Positions 18,266 to 25,369 of a stretch of DNA of 47,028 nt are shown here, one piece after another (positions within the stretch are counted from its first letter, which is position 1; every line of letters begins with the position of its first letter). Below the pieces are notes generated by a model. That model saw nothing but the letters and a program-made list of their open reading frames with translations, had not been told where the DNA came from and searched no databases. The position numbers and the translations under genes were made by a program. The stretch covers positions 1-47,028 of the forward strand of contig JAGVQJ010000015.1 in NCBI GenBank assembly GCA_020051775.1, in the 5' to 3' direction. Origin of the DNA: Calditrichota bacterium (GTDB taxonomy: Bacteria > Electryoneota > B3-LCP).

Positions 18266-18272
18266 GCAACAT
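18261..18272. promoter_or_regulatory. partial ATGTTGCAACAT box over the cysG-N start codon
   Basis: TGCAACAT (8 of 12 matches to the palindrome) overlaps the ribosome-binding site and start codon of cysG-N. It could be a roadblock-type operator, but the match is weaker than at the other sites. Confidence 0.3.
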
Positions 18273-18308
18273 TCCCTGCAACGAATTGTTTGGGTGAGAA
18301 TCCTACTA

Positions 18309-18337
18309 AAGATAATGCTAAAGTATTCTTAAATCAA
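18309..18337 (-). promoter_or_regulatory. predicted sigma70 promoter of the sirohaem operon
   Basis: Minus strand TTGATT (18337-18332), 17-base spacer, TATCTT (18314-18309); each element matches four of six consensus bases. Start predicted near 18302, 37 bases before the ATG. Confidence 0.5.
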
Positions 18338-18369
18338 CCTAATTTCTTGATAATTCCTATGTAATTTAC

Positions 18370-18398
18370 TTGACATTTCGCTTCTAATTTGTTATCAT
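18370..18398 (+). promoter_or_regulatory. sigma70 promoter of the PAS-AAA-Fis regulator
   Basis: TTGACA, 17-base spacer, TATCAT. Predicted start near 18405, 56 bases before the ATG. It is divergent from the sirohaem operon promoter. Confidence 0.75.
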
Positions 18399-18418
18399 AT
18401 AGAGGACCGTGAAACTAA

Positions 18419-18430
18419 ATGTTGCAACAA
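18419..18430. promoter_or_regulatory. operator ATGTTGCAACAA in the regulator's own leader
   Basis: Matches 11 of 12 bases of the ATGTTGCAACAT palindrome and includes the symmetric 10-mer TGTTGCAACA. Lying about +15 to +26 of the predicted transcript, it would suit autorepression. Confidence 0.7.
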
Positions 18431-18460
18431 ATTTGATTCTAAAAATCGCACAGGTGAATC

Positions 18461-19819
18461 ATGGAAGATAGGCTGCCTCATTCCCGGCACTGCAAGTTGA
18501 TCCTGGATTCCGTCTCTGATGTAATCTATGTTGTTGATAAAAATAAGCAGATCATCAGTTTCAACCGTGCGGCTGAAAAAATCAGCGGTGTTCCGGCTGC
18601 CAAGGCTCTGAAAAGTAAATGCTATGAAGTCTTTCAGTCAAACATCTGCCAAAACGAGTGCGGCATGGAAAAAGCATTGGAATTGGGAACAGAAACCCGG
18701 GATCTCCGCGCCCATATACTAAACAGCTCGGGCGCCACTATCCCCGTGGATGTTCACACCGCTATCCTGCATAATGAAAAAGGTGAAGTCGAAGGTGCGC
18801 TCGAGATCATTCGTGATCAGTCCGCCATCGAGCACTTGCGCAAGGAACTTAAACAGAACTATTCCTTTTCCGATATCATTTCCAAAAGCCGGGTTTTGAA
18901 CAAGATATTTACAATTTTGCCCGACGTAGCCGAAAGCGAAAGCGCCGTTCTGATTCAAGGCGCTTTCGGCACCGGACGAGAGCTCCTGGCGCGAGTCATA
19001 CACAATTTGTCACCGCGCAAAGTGCAGCCCTGGATTCAGGTCAATTGCGGATCGTTACCGCCACACCTTTTTGAAGCCGAAATCTTTGGTTATATTAAGG
19101 ATGCCTTCCCCGAGGCCAAAGAAGTCAAACCGGGGGCATTGGCTCTGGCGGAAAAAGGAACTATCTATTTTAATGAAATCGGGGAAACCAACCTGGCTAC
19201 TCAGCAGAAACTCCTGCGCCTGATTAAGGACAATGAATTCCAGGCGCTGGGATCCAATCGCGTGCAAAAGGCGGATGTGCGGATTCTTGCTTCAACTAAT
19301 CGCGATCTGCGGGAATCGGTTTCCCAAGGGCGTTTCCGTGACGATCTCTTCTTCCGCCTGGCAGTGGTAAAACTTGAACTGCCAGCGCTGAAAGATCGTT
19401 GCGAAGATATCCCCTACCTTATTGATCATTTCATTCAGCTCTTCAATGCTCGCAAGGACAAGGACATTATGGGTGTAAGTCCCCAAGCTTTGGAATTGCT
19501 TATGAGCTACGACTATCCCTATAACATCCGCGAGCTGGAACGCGTCCTTGAATACGGTTTTGTTGTCTGCCGCGGACCCATCATAGAAGTTCAACATCTG
19601 CCGGTGGAAATCCAAAACTTCCGCAAGACCAAGCTGGCAGTAACCACCTTGCATCACGGCGATTTTCCCGATGAACCCACCAGAATTCGCGAGGCTTTGC
19701 GGCGCCACCACGGCAACCTGTGCTCGGCTTGCGGCGATCTAGGGTTTCACCGCACGACGCTCTGGCGAAAAATGAAACAATACGGAATACAACGAAGCGA
19801 ATTTCGCGAAGCCTGGTAA
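18461..19819 (+). CDS. PAS-AAA+-Fis regulator with degenerate ATPase and no GAFTGA motif
   Basis: 452 residues: a PAS domain (~10-125) with a cysteine cluster C54, C63, C67; an AAA+ domain of the NtrC family (~140-370); and a Fis-type helix-turn-helix (~405-443, HRTTLWRKMKQYGI). Key ATPase parts are altered. Walker A reads GAFGTGRE with R173 in place of lysine. The Walker B aspartate is N238 (GTIYFNEIGE). The sigma54-contact loop GAFTGA is replaced by DAFPEA (214-219). It therefore probably does not drive sigma54 but acts as a conventional regulator of sigma70 promoters, which are what the local promoters look like. The PAS cysteines could hold an iron-sulfur or haem sensor. The start has AGGTGA at a good distance. 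It is flanked by TGTTGCAACA palindromes, its likely target. Confidence 0.88.
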   Translation: MEDRLPHSRHCKLILDSVSDVIYVVDKNKQIISFNRAAEKISGVPAAKALKSKCYEVFQSNICQNECGMEKALELGTETRDLRAHILNSSGATIPVDVHTAILHNEKGEVEGALEIIRDQSAIEHLRKELKQNYSFSDIISKSRVLNKIFTILPDVAESESAVLIQGAFGTGRELLARVIHNLSPRKVQPWIQVNCGSLPPHLFEAEIFGYIKDAFPEAKEVKPGALALAEKGTIYFNEIGETNLATQQKLLRLIKDNEFQALGSNRVQKADVRILASTNRDLRESVSQGRFRDDLFFRLAVVKLELPALKDRCEDIPYLIDHFIQLFNARKDKDIMGVSPQALELLMSYDYPYNIRELERVLEYGFVVCRGPIIEVQHLPVEIQNFRKTKLAVTTLHHGDFPDEPTRIREALRRHHGNLCSACGDLGFHRTTLWRKMKQYGIQRSEFREAW

Positions 19820-19875
19820 CAGTTCCGCCGATTTTCCCCACCGGATAACGAGGATTGAGCGAAGTGACTCTGCTG

Positions 19876-19906
19876 ATGTTGCAACATGAAACAATTGTTG
19901 CAACAT
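19876..19906. promoter_or_regulatory. tandem operators ATGTTGCAACAT and TTGTTGCAACAT
   Basis: A perfect 12-base palindrome (19876-19887) and an 11/12 copy (19895-19906), centres 19 bases apart, about two helical turns. They lie about -95 and -76 from the predicted start of the NifX-like gene, on the promoter-proximal side after the regulator gene. The 180-base gap between 19819 and 20000 holds only these sites and the promoter. Confidence 0.75.
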
Positions 19907-19940
19907 ACAACAACAGCAGGGATTTTTATTGCTTTGTTGC

Positions 19941-19969
19941 TTGACATCGGTTGAAGTAAGAAGTAAATT
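19941..19969 (+). promoter_or_regulatory. predicted sigma70 promoter of the NifX-like/tmc module
   Basis: TTGACA, 17-base spacer, TAAATT (a weak -10). A further partial box ATGTTGCATGGT (9/12) at 19978-19989 overlaps the predicted start. A weak -10 with upstream operators fits an activated promoter. Confidence 0.55.
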
Positions 19970-19999
19970 TCTATGAAATGTTGCATGGTGGGGAAAGAA

Positions 20000-20737
20000 A
20001 TGGTGAAGATTGCCATACCACGGTATTCTGATGAGATCGCTCCTCTTTTTGATGCGGCCATGCATTTCTGTATTTATGGGATCAAGGGCGATCAACCGGA
20101 ATTGTTGGAAATTGTTGCTATTCTAACAGATCAGGAATTGGATCGAGTGCGTAAGATGGAGGAGAGGGGCATATCCATCGTAATCTGCAACGGCATCAGT
20201 CGGCCTGTTAAAAGCATTCTTCAGACGCGTGGCATTACCGTAATCAACCGAGTCACGGGCGGAGTTGAGAGCGCCTTGAAAGCTTTTAACAATGGAAAAC
20301 TTTGCGGCTCAGACGGTGATCCTATCTTTCAGCGCTCAGATGTAAATTCCGGTCTGAACGACCTGTTGGATCAGACCCGGGAACTTTTCCTTCAGCATGG
20401 CTATAAAGTTCATCCCCCGGCAGAATCAAAGCCCTTCCCCGTTGATCTGGTGGCCCAGATCAATTGCCCTGGATGCGGTAAAACCATTAAAGTTGCCATC
20501 TGTTGTGGGATGCATACCTACCGTGTAGACGAGGAAATTCGGGCTTTCCACAACAGCGCTTCCGGATTGTTCGATGCCTTGGTCTATGCAAATACCGCTT
20601 CGGAAGAGGTGAATAAAACCTGCACCGAATTTGACATCGAAGCAATCAATCCCTTACGTGACCGTCGTTCCGGCAAAGTGATTCCCCTTCTCAAGGGACA
20701 TATCGGAGAACATAGGCATTGCCGGAAGTCCAAATAA
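20000..20737 (+). CDS. NifX/NafY-type domain protein with Cys-rich C-terminal domain
   Basis: 245 residues from the ATG at 20000 (VKIAIPRYSDEIAPLFDAA is the usual start of this family; the frame extends nine codons upstream). Residues 1-110 form a dinitrogenase iron-molybdenum cofactor biosynthesis domain, a metal-cluster carrier or sensor fold. After a linker, residues ~150-245 contain CPGCGKTIKVAICCGMHTY and a region resembling no domain I can name. No nif genes are nearby. It leads the tmc-like pair, so it may help assemble or sense its iron-sulfur clusters. The role is inferred only. Confidence 0.72.
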   Translation: MVKIAIPRYSDEIAPLFDAAMHFCIYGIKGDQPELLEIVAILTDQELDRVRKMEERGISIVICNGISRPVKSILQTRGITVINRVTGGVESALKAFNNGKLCGSDGDPIFQRSDVNSGLNDLLDQTRELFLQHGYKVHPPAESKPFPVDLVAQINCPGCGKTIKVAICCGMHTYRVDEEIRAFHNSASGLFDALVYANTASEEVNKTCTEFDIEAINPLRDRRSGKVIPLLKGHIGEHRHCRKSK

Positions 20738-20769
20738 CCCGCTCGGCGTTTTCTAAAAAACCGACCGGG
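20738..20769 (+). other. imperfect hairpin between the NifX-like gene and the tmcC-like gene
   Basis: CCCGCTCGG and CCGACCGGG pair over nine positions with one C-C mismatch around a 14-base A/T-rich loop. A short GGTTT follows rather than a U-run, so at most it is a weak attenuator. Confidence 0.35.
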
Positions 20770-20795
20770 GGTTTCCTATCAAGGAGTGTCATCAG

Positions 20796-21704
20796 ATGAC
20801 TGCGCTTTATGTGTTAACCTGGCTGGCGGTTTCAGTTCTGCTCCTGGGCGTCATCGCCCGGATCATCCGCATACTTCGCATGCCATTACATCTTCGCTGG
20901 GAACTTTACCCGGTGCCTCATGAGCGCGGTCGCGCTCACTACGGTGGATCGCGCCTGGAAGATGTGAATTGGTGGACTAAGCAGCATAATCCCGACCATG
21001 TGACCGAATTATGGACCATGCTCAAAGAGATCCTGCTGTTGAAAGGCGTCTGGGAACATAACCGGCCGCTCTGGTGGGGTTCGTTCGCCTTGCATTTTGC
21101 TCTGTACCTGTTGATAGGCGTGCTGGCTCTGGCGGTTATCGGCGGAATCATGGTCCTCACTGGATCACCCGCACCGCCGGTGCTGTTTGCAGTAATCAAG
21201 ATCCTTGCGTGGGTGGCCTACTCCCTGGGAATGCTGGGCGCTTTGATCATGCTTTGGAAACGCCTGCTTGATCCCAAATTAAAGCTATTCACGACCGGTA
21301 GCCATGTTTTCAATCTGATCCTGTTGGGAGCTATTGACCTCACAGGATTGATCTGGATGATCCGGGATAGTGAGTATGCCGTGAGCCTGACAGGCTTCCT
21401 CGCTGGGTTGGTAACCCCCACCCAGAGCTATGATTTATCTACTGTCGGCTACTGGCATGTTAGTATGGTACTGCTGTTCTTTGTCTATTTTCCCTTCACG
21501 CACATGACCCATGCGTTTGTCAAGTACTTCACCTATCATTCCATCCGCTGGGAGGATACACCCAATCTGCCGGGCGGCCGCCTGCAAGCTCAAATCAACC
21601 GTCTGGAGGGTCAAGTCGTGACCTGGGCAGCGCCGCACATTAACGCCGACGGCCGTAAAACCTGGGTTGATCTCGTCGGTGAAACCGGGGAGGAGAAACC
21701 GTGA
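20796..21704 (+). CDS. TmcC/HmcE/DsrM-like cytochrome-b membrane subunit
   Basis: 302 residues, about five hydrophobic segments, NarI-like. Likely haem b ligands are in SFALHFALYLLIG and in WHVSMVLLFF...FTHMTHAF. AAGGAG precedes the ATG. It overlaps the HdrD-like gene by four bases, and together they mirror DsrM-DsrK. TmcC and HmcE of sulfate reducers have this form and pass electrons between quinone and a cytoplasmic HdrD-like subunit. The periplasmic cytochrome and the other membrane subunit of the Tmc/Hmc complexes are missing from this locus. Confidence 0.8.
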   Translation: MTALYVLTWLAVSVLLLGVIARIIRILRMPLHLRWELYPVPHERGRAHYGGSRLEDVNWWTKQHNPDHVTELWTMLKEILLLKGVWEHNRPLWWGSFALHFALYLLIGVLALAVIGGIMVLTGSPAPPVLFAVIKILAWVAYSLGMLGALIMLWKRLLDPKLKLFTTGSHVFNLILLGAIDLTGLIWMIRDSEYAVSLTGFLAGLVTPTQSYDLSTVGYWHVSMVLLFFVYFPFTHMTHAFVKYFTYHSIRWEDTPNLPGGRLQAQINRLEGQVVTWAAPHINADGRKTWVDLVGETGEEKP

Positions 21705-23311
21705 GTTCCCATCGCAAACAACCTAAAAGTCTCAAAGATATCAGCCGTCCCTCGGAACAACTGGCTCATGTGGATTCGCTAGATCTGTTCCCGCTGCCGC
21801 CGCCTTATGATAATCCGAACGACCCGCCTTTCAAGCAGTTGCCGCAAAAGACTCGCGACGCCTTTGAGGCCAGCTTGGACGATACGCTCGTGGTGGGACT
21901 GCCCAAACCGAAGACAAAAGAGGAAGAAGAGCGATTGGTGCAGGCCTTTATATCAGGTCTGCGCAAGCTCTTTACTTCCGAAAATAACTGGACCTTCCTG
22001 CAGCCGCTGACACTCTCGATGGAACATTGCGCCCGCTGTCAGTCCTGCATTGATGACTGTCCCTACTATGAGATGAGCGGCCACAACGAACTCTACCGGC
22101 CTACCTACCGATCCGAAATCTTCCGCCGTCTCTACTTCAAGTACGTCAATCCCGGTGTTGCGGGATTCAACCGGATGCAGAACGGCGACATCGAGCTCAA
22201 CTGGACGTTGATTGCCCGTCTGCTGGAACTCGCCTATCGCTGCACGCTATGCCGTCGTTGCGCGCAGAGCTGCCCCATCGGGGTGGACAATGGGTTGATC
22301 ACTCATGAGCTTCGCAAACTGTTCAGTTCAGAGATGGGCATCACAGTAAAAGATCTCCATGAAAAGGGCACTGTACAACAGCTCAAGGTAGGGTCATCTA
22401 CCGGCATGAGTCCGATCGTGGTCAAGGACAATATCGAGTTCGTAGACGAGGACATGACCGAGCGCACCGGCATCAAGGTGCAAACCCGATGGGACGTGGA
22501 AGGCGCCGAGGTATTGTTGTTGCACAATGCCGGCGAGATTCTAGCTTGGCCTGACAATCCCGGCTGTTTCGCGCTGATTCTGGACGCCGCGGGCATCTCC
22601 TGGACCATGTCCAGCGACCTGGTCGGTTACGATGGCGTCAATTACGGGCTGTTCTACGATGACGTGCAGTTGGCCCGCATCGCCTACCGCCACATGGAAA
22701 TCGCCAAGAAGCTGAAAGTCAAGAAGATCGTCATGGGGGAATGCGGCCATGAGAGCAAAGCGTTGGGCGTGATCGCCGACCGCGTCTTTCAGGGCATCCC
22801 GCGCGAAACCGCCATGACTTTAATGGCGGACATCGTCTTCTCCGGCAAGATCAAATTCGATCCCTCCCGCAACGATTTCCCCGTCACGCTACACGACCCC
22901 TGCAATCTGGTGCGCGCCATGGGCGTCGTCGAACCGCAACGCAAGGTGTTGCGCTATCTGGCGCCGCGCTTCCGGGAAATGACACCACACGGCGTGCGCA
23001 ACTACTGCTGCGGCGGCGGCAGCGGTATGGCCATTATGTCCCAACACAATTTCATGGATTGGCGCCTCCAAGTCGGAGGTCGCAAGAAGTTTAAGCAGAT
23101 CCTGGACGCCTTTGCCGATGAAGACTTGAACTCCAACAGCCCCAAATACCTCTGCGCTCCCTGTTCCAACTGCAAGGGGCAGATCCGCGACCTGTTCGAT
23201 TACTACGGCGCCAAGGCGAAGTCGGGATTGCACTACGGCGGGCTGGTTGAACTGATCGTTAACGCCATGGTAGACGTCAAGGAGGGGTTCATCAATTGGG
23301 ATTTGATGTAG
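21701..23311 (+). CDS. TmcB/HmcF/DsrK-like HdrD-family iron-sulfur protein
   Basis: 536 residues, GTG start overlapping the previous stop, with GAGGAG upstream. Two ferredoxin clusters (CARCQSCIDDC and CTLCRRCAQSC) are followed by a CCG domain: HDPCNLVRAMG, YCCGGGSGMA and CAPCSNCKGQI. GECGHESK matches the first, degenerate CCG repeat also seen in DsrK. It probably reduces or oxidises a thiol/disulfide partner such as DsrC in the cytoplasm, fed by the membrane partner upstream. DsrK itself is at 5838-7463, so this is a diverged paralogue. A rho-independent terminator follows. Confidence 0.82.
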   Translation: MSSHRKQPKSLKDISRPSEQLAHVDSLDLFPLPPPYDNPNDPPFKQLPQKTRDAFEASLDDTLVVGLPKPKTKEEEERLVQAFISGLRKLFTSENNWTFLQPLTLSMEHCARCQSCIDDCPYYEMSGHNELYRPTYRSEIFRRLYFKYVNPGVAGFNRMQNGDIELNWTLIARLLELAYRCTLCRRCAQSCPIGVDNGLITHELRKLFSSEMGITVKDLHEKGTVQQLKVGSSTGMSPIVVKDNIEFVDEDMTERTGIKVQTRWDVEGAEVLLLHNAGEILAWPDNPGCFALILDAAGISWTMSSDLVGYDGVNYGLFYDDVQLARIAYRHMEIAKKLKVKKIVMGECGHESKALGVIADRVFQGIPRETAMTLMADIVFSGKIKFDPSRNDFPVTLHDPCNLVRAMGVVEPQRKVLRYLAPRFREMTPHGVRNYCCGGGSGMAIMSQHNFMDWRLQVGGRKKFKQILDAFADEDLNSNSPKYLCAPCSNCKGQIRDLFDYYGAKAKSGLHYGGLVELIVNAMVDVKEGFINWDLM

Positions 23312-23354
23312 GGATTCATGATTCGCCAGGCTTCTCGTCTGGCAATGAACTGTG

Positions 23355-23385
23355 GCGTCAGGCGTCTCCGCCTGACGCTTTTTAT
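23355..23385 (+). terminator. intrinsic terminator after the tmcCB-like genes
   Basis: Perfect 10-bp stem GCGTCAGGCG/CGCCTGACGC with a TCTC loop, followed by TTTTTATTT. A smaller stem (GCCAG/CTGGC) precedes it at about 23326-23344. Confidence 0.88.
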
Positions 23386-23417
23386 TTGTCCGGACCCAAG
23401 TGAATGTCGGCGTCTGG

Positions 23418-23439
23418 CCCGGCTTGCTCGCAAGCCGGG
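23418..23439. repeat. 9-bp perfect hairpin in the gap before the secreted proteins
   Basis: CCCGGCTTG-CTCG-CAAGCCGGG, with no T-run after it. It may be a second barrier or a small palindromic repeat element. The remaining ~270-base gap from 23312 to 23581 holds this, the terminator and the next promoter, with no gene. Confidence 0.5.
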
Positions 23440-23515
23440 TGTATTATAAAATGACACTTCCCACCCCATAAGCCCTGCTAAAAACTCTACTCGCCCCGGC
23501 CCCAAATAATGACCC

Positions 23516-23544
23516 TTGACTTCTTGATTTTTTATCCTTATATT
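23516..23544 (+). promoter_or_regulatory. sigma70 promoter of the secreted-protein pair
   Basis: TTGACT, 17-base spacer, TATATT, about 31 bases before the first ATG. No TGTTGCAACA box is present. Confidence 0.7.
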
Positions 23545-23581
23545 ATAGCAAACCCCTCTTTTAGCGAAAGCGAACCGACCC

Positions 23582-25300
23582 ATGAAAACCTTAAAGCAAC
23601 TACTGCCTGCCACTATGTGGCTGCTGGCCGCCGCGTGGCTGGCCGCGCCGGGCCCGGCCCACGCAAAGTGGTCCGTCTCACCGAACAGCGCCCCGGTGAT
23701 CTTCCCTAACACCGCTGATGATTGCTACTTTACAGATGCTATTCAGTTGGGCAGCGGCAATCACTTGTTAGCCTACAATGTAAGCGATTATGGACCTGGG
23801 CCGACTCTCATTTTTATTAATCTTCAACTTCTTACTCCAGAAGGCAACAAGCTCTGGGGTGAGGAGGGCATCCGGCTCTGCCCCGAGAATGATTCCATTC
23901 ATGGAGGAGCATACATGACCAGTGACAGCGCGGGGGGCGCCATTCTTATTTGGTGGGATAGTCGCAATGTTGGAATCGTGGGCGAAATCTACGGACAACG
24001 AGTCAACGCGGCCGGCGAATTCCTCTGGAATCCTGCCGGTGTGTACCTGGTTACGGTGCCCGAATCCCAACAATCGTGCAATGTGGCAGACCCCTGCTCG
24101 GATGGGGAAGGTGGAGCCTACCTCGCCTTTGCGCCCGGGGGGGGAGGGATGGGGCTCAACATTTATGCCCAGCGGATCAACAGCCAGGGCCAAACCCTGT
24201 GGCCGCAGGCAGGGGCCGTATGCACTGACCCTGAACAACAATCGTACCCATTGGTATCGCTGCGCACCGGCGGCGGCTGCTACATCGCCTGGGATGACTA
24301 CAGAACGTGGCCCAGTGACGTGTACGCCCAACGGTTGGCTCCCGACGGGACGCCTCTATGGCAGACGAATGGGATTAACCTCGACCTCGCTCGCGGCGAT
24401 CGCCCGCATCTAATCTCCGATACGCGAGGCGGGTTTCTCTATCAGAACAATCCCCTGGTCACGCGGGTGGGGTCCGAAGGGCAGATTCTGTGGTCGAAAC
24501 CGGTGGAAAACATAGGCGGTTTCTATCGGTACGCCATGGATCTCGAACTCTCCCCCACGGGGCGCCTCTATGTTCCCATACAAGACCGGCGCCAGGGCTA
24601 TGACCAGGATGACGTATATGGCCAATGCCTGGATTTGAATGGCAATTACTTGTGGGATTCGACGGGCGTGCTCTTGGCGCATCAACCCAGCGTCCAGGGC
24701 CCCACGTCATTGGAATTGCGAGGGAACGGTTTCATCACACCTTATGCAAATCTTCAGAATGGCCTGGATTCTTACTACCAGGTGGTGGACAGCCTGGGCC
24801 ACACTCTGTTCAATGTCCATGACGGCGCGCCACTATTCTACGGAGACTACGGCCTTTGGCCTGGTTTATCTGATGGACAAGGTGGGTTAATCGCCTTCTG
24901 GCAAGCATACCCGTGGCAAGATTTCCTGCTGGCGGCCAACCGTGTGACCCAGGATGGCTATCTGGGATTCGGGCCGTACACACAACCCGACCCGGTAAAA
25001 TGCCTGGATGACAACCCCTCGGCCGGCGACACCACCGACAGCGAACGGAGGCTCACCGTGGCGCCCAATCCCGCCAATCCCCGGACCATGATTCGGTTGA
25101 AGTTGCTGGAACCCCAGGAGATTACGCTGTCGCTCTATAACACCCTCGGCGGTAAAATCGCCACGGTCGCCGCAGGTCTCTACCCGGCAGGGGAACACCG
25201 GTTCCCCTGGGATTTCAGTGCCCTGCCTTCCGGGACATACCTGGTCAAACTGGTCACTCCCGCCGGTCAGTATACCGCTAAAATAACTGCGTTGAAATGA
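23582..25300 (+). CDS. secreted propeller-like repeat protein with Por/T9SS-type C-terminal sorting domain
   Basis: 572 residues. A signal peptide (residues 1-29, ending AHA) is followed by at least four ~50-residue repeats built on IYxQRxNxxGxxLW (for example IYGQRVNAAGEFLW, IYAQRINSQGQTLW, VYAQRLAPDGTPLW and VYGQCLDLNGNYLW), suggesting a beta-propeller. The last ~80 residues (from RRLTVAPNPANPRTMIRLKL) form the FlgD-like/Por sorting domain seen in FCB bacteria. It is probably exported and attached to the cell surface or released. Function unknown. A G8 run near 24137 is a possible slippage point. The ribosome site is weak. Confidence 0.78.
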   Translation: MKTLKQLLPATMWLLAAAWLAAPGPAHAKWSVSPNSAPVIFPNTADDCYFTDAIQLGSGNHLLAYNVSDYGPGPTLIFINLQLLTPEGNKLWGEEGIRLCPENDSIHGGAYMTSDSAGGAILIWWDSRNVGIVGEIYGQRVNAAGEFLWNPAGVYLVTVPESQQSCNVADPCSDGEGGAYLAFAPGGGGMGLNIYAQRINSQGQTLWPQAGAVCTDPEQQSYPLVSLRTGGGCYIAWDDYRTWPSDVYAQRLAPDGTPLWQTNGINLDLARGDRPHLISDTRGGFLYQNNPLVTRVGSEGQILWSKPVENIGGFYRYAMDLELSPTGRLYVPIQDRRQGYDQDDVYGQCLDLNGNYLWDSTGVLLAHQPSVQGPTSLELRGNGFITPYANLQNGLDSYYQVVDSLGHTLFNVHDGAPLFYGDYGLWPGLSDGQGGLIAFWQAYPWQDFLLAANRVTQDGYLGFGPYTQPDPVKCLDDNPSAGDTTDSERRLTVAPNPANPRTMIRLKLLEPQEITLSLYNTLGGKIATVAAGLYPAGEHRFPWDFSALPSGTYLVKLVTPAGQYTAKITALK

Positions 25301-25369
25301 CCTTTTTCATCGTGCCAACCTAATTTCCCGAATGGGTCGGGGAATATCTATTAAAGTGAAGGAGTCATC

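Noticed and set aside
23768..24331. 187-codon minus-strand frame in the first secreted protein gene
   Set aside because: Antisense to a gene with a clear signal peptide and sorting domain; no signal of its own.
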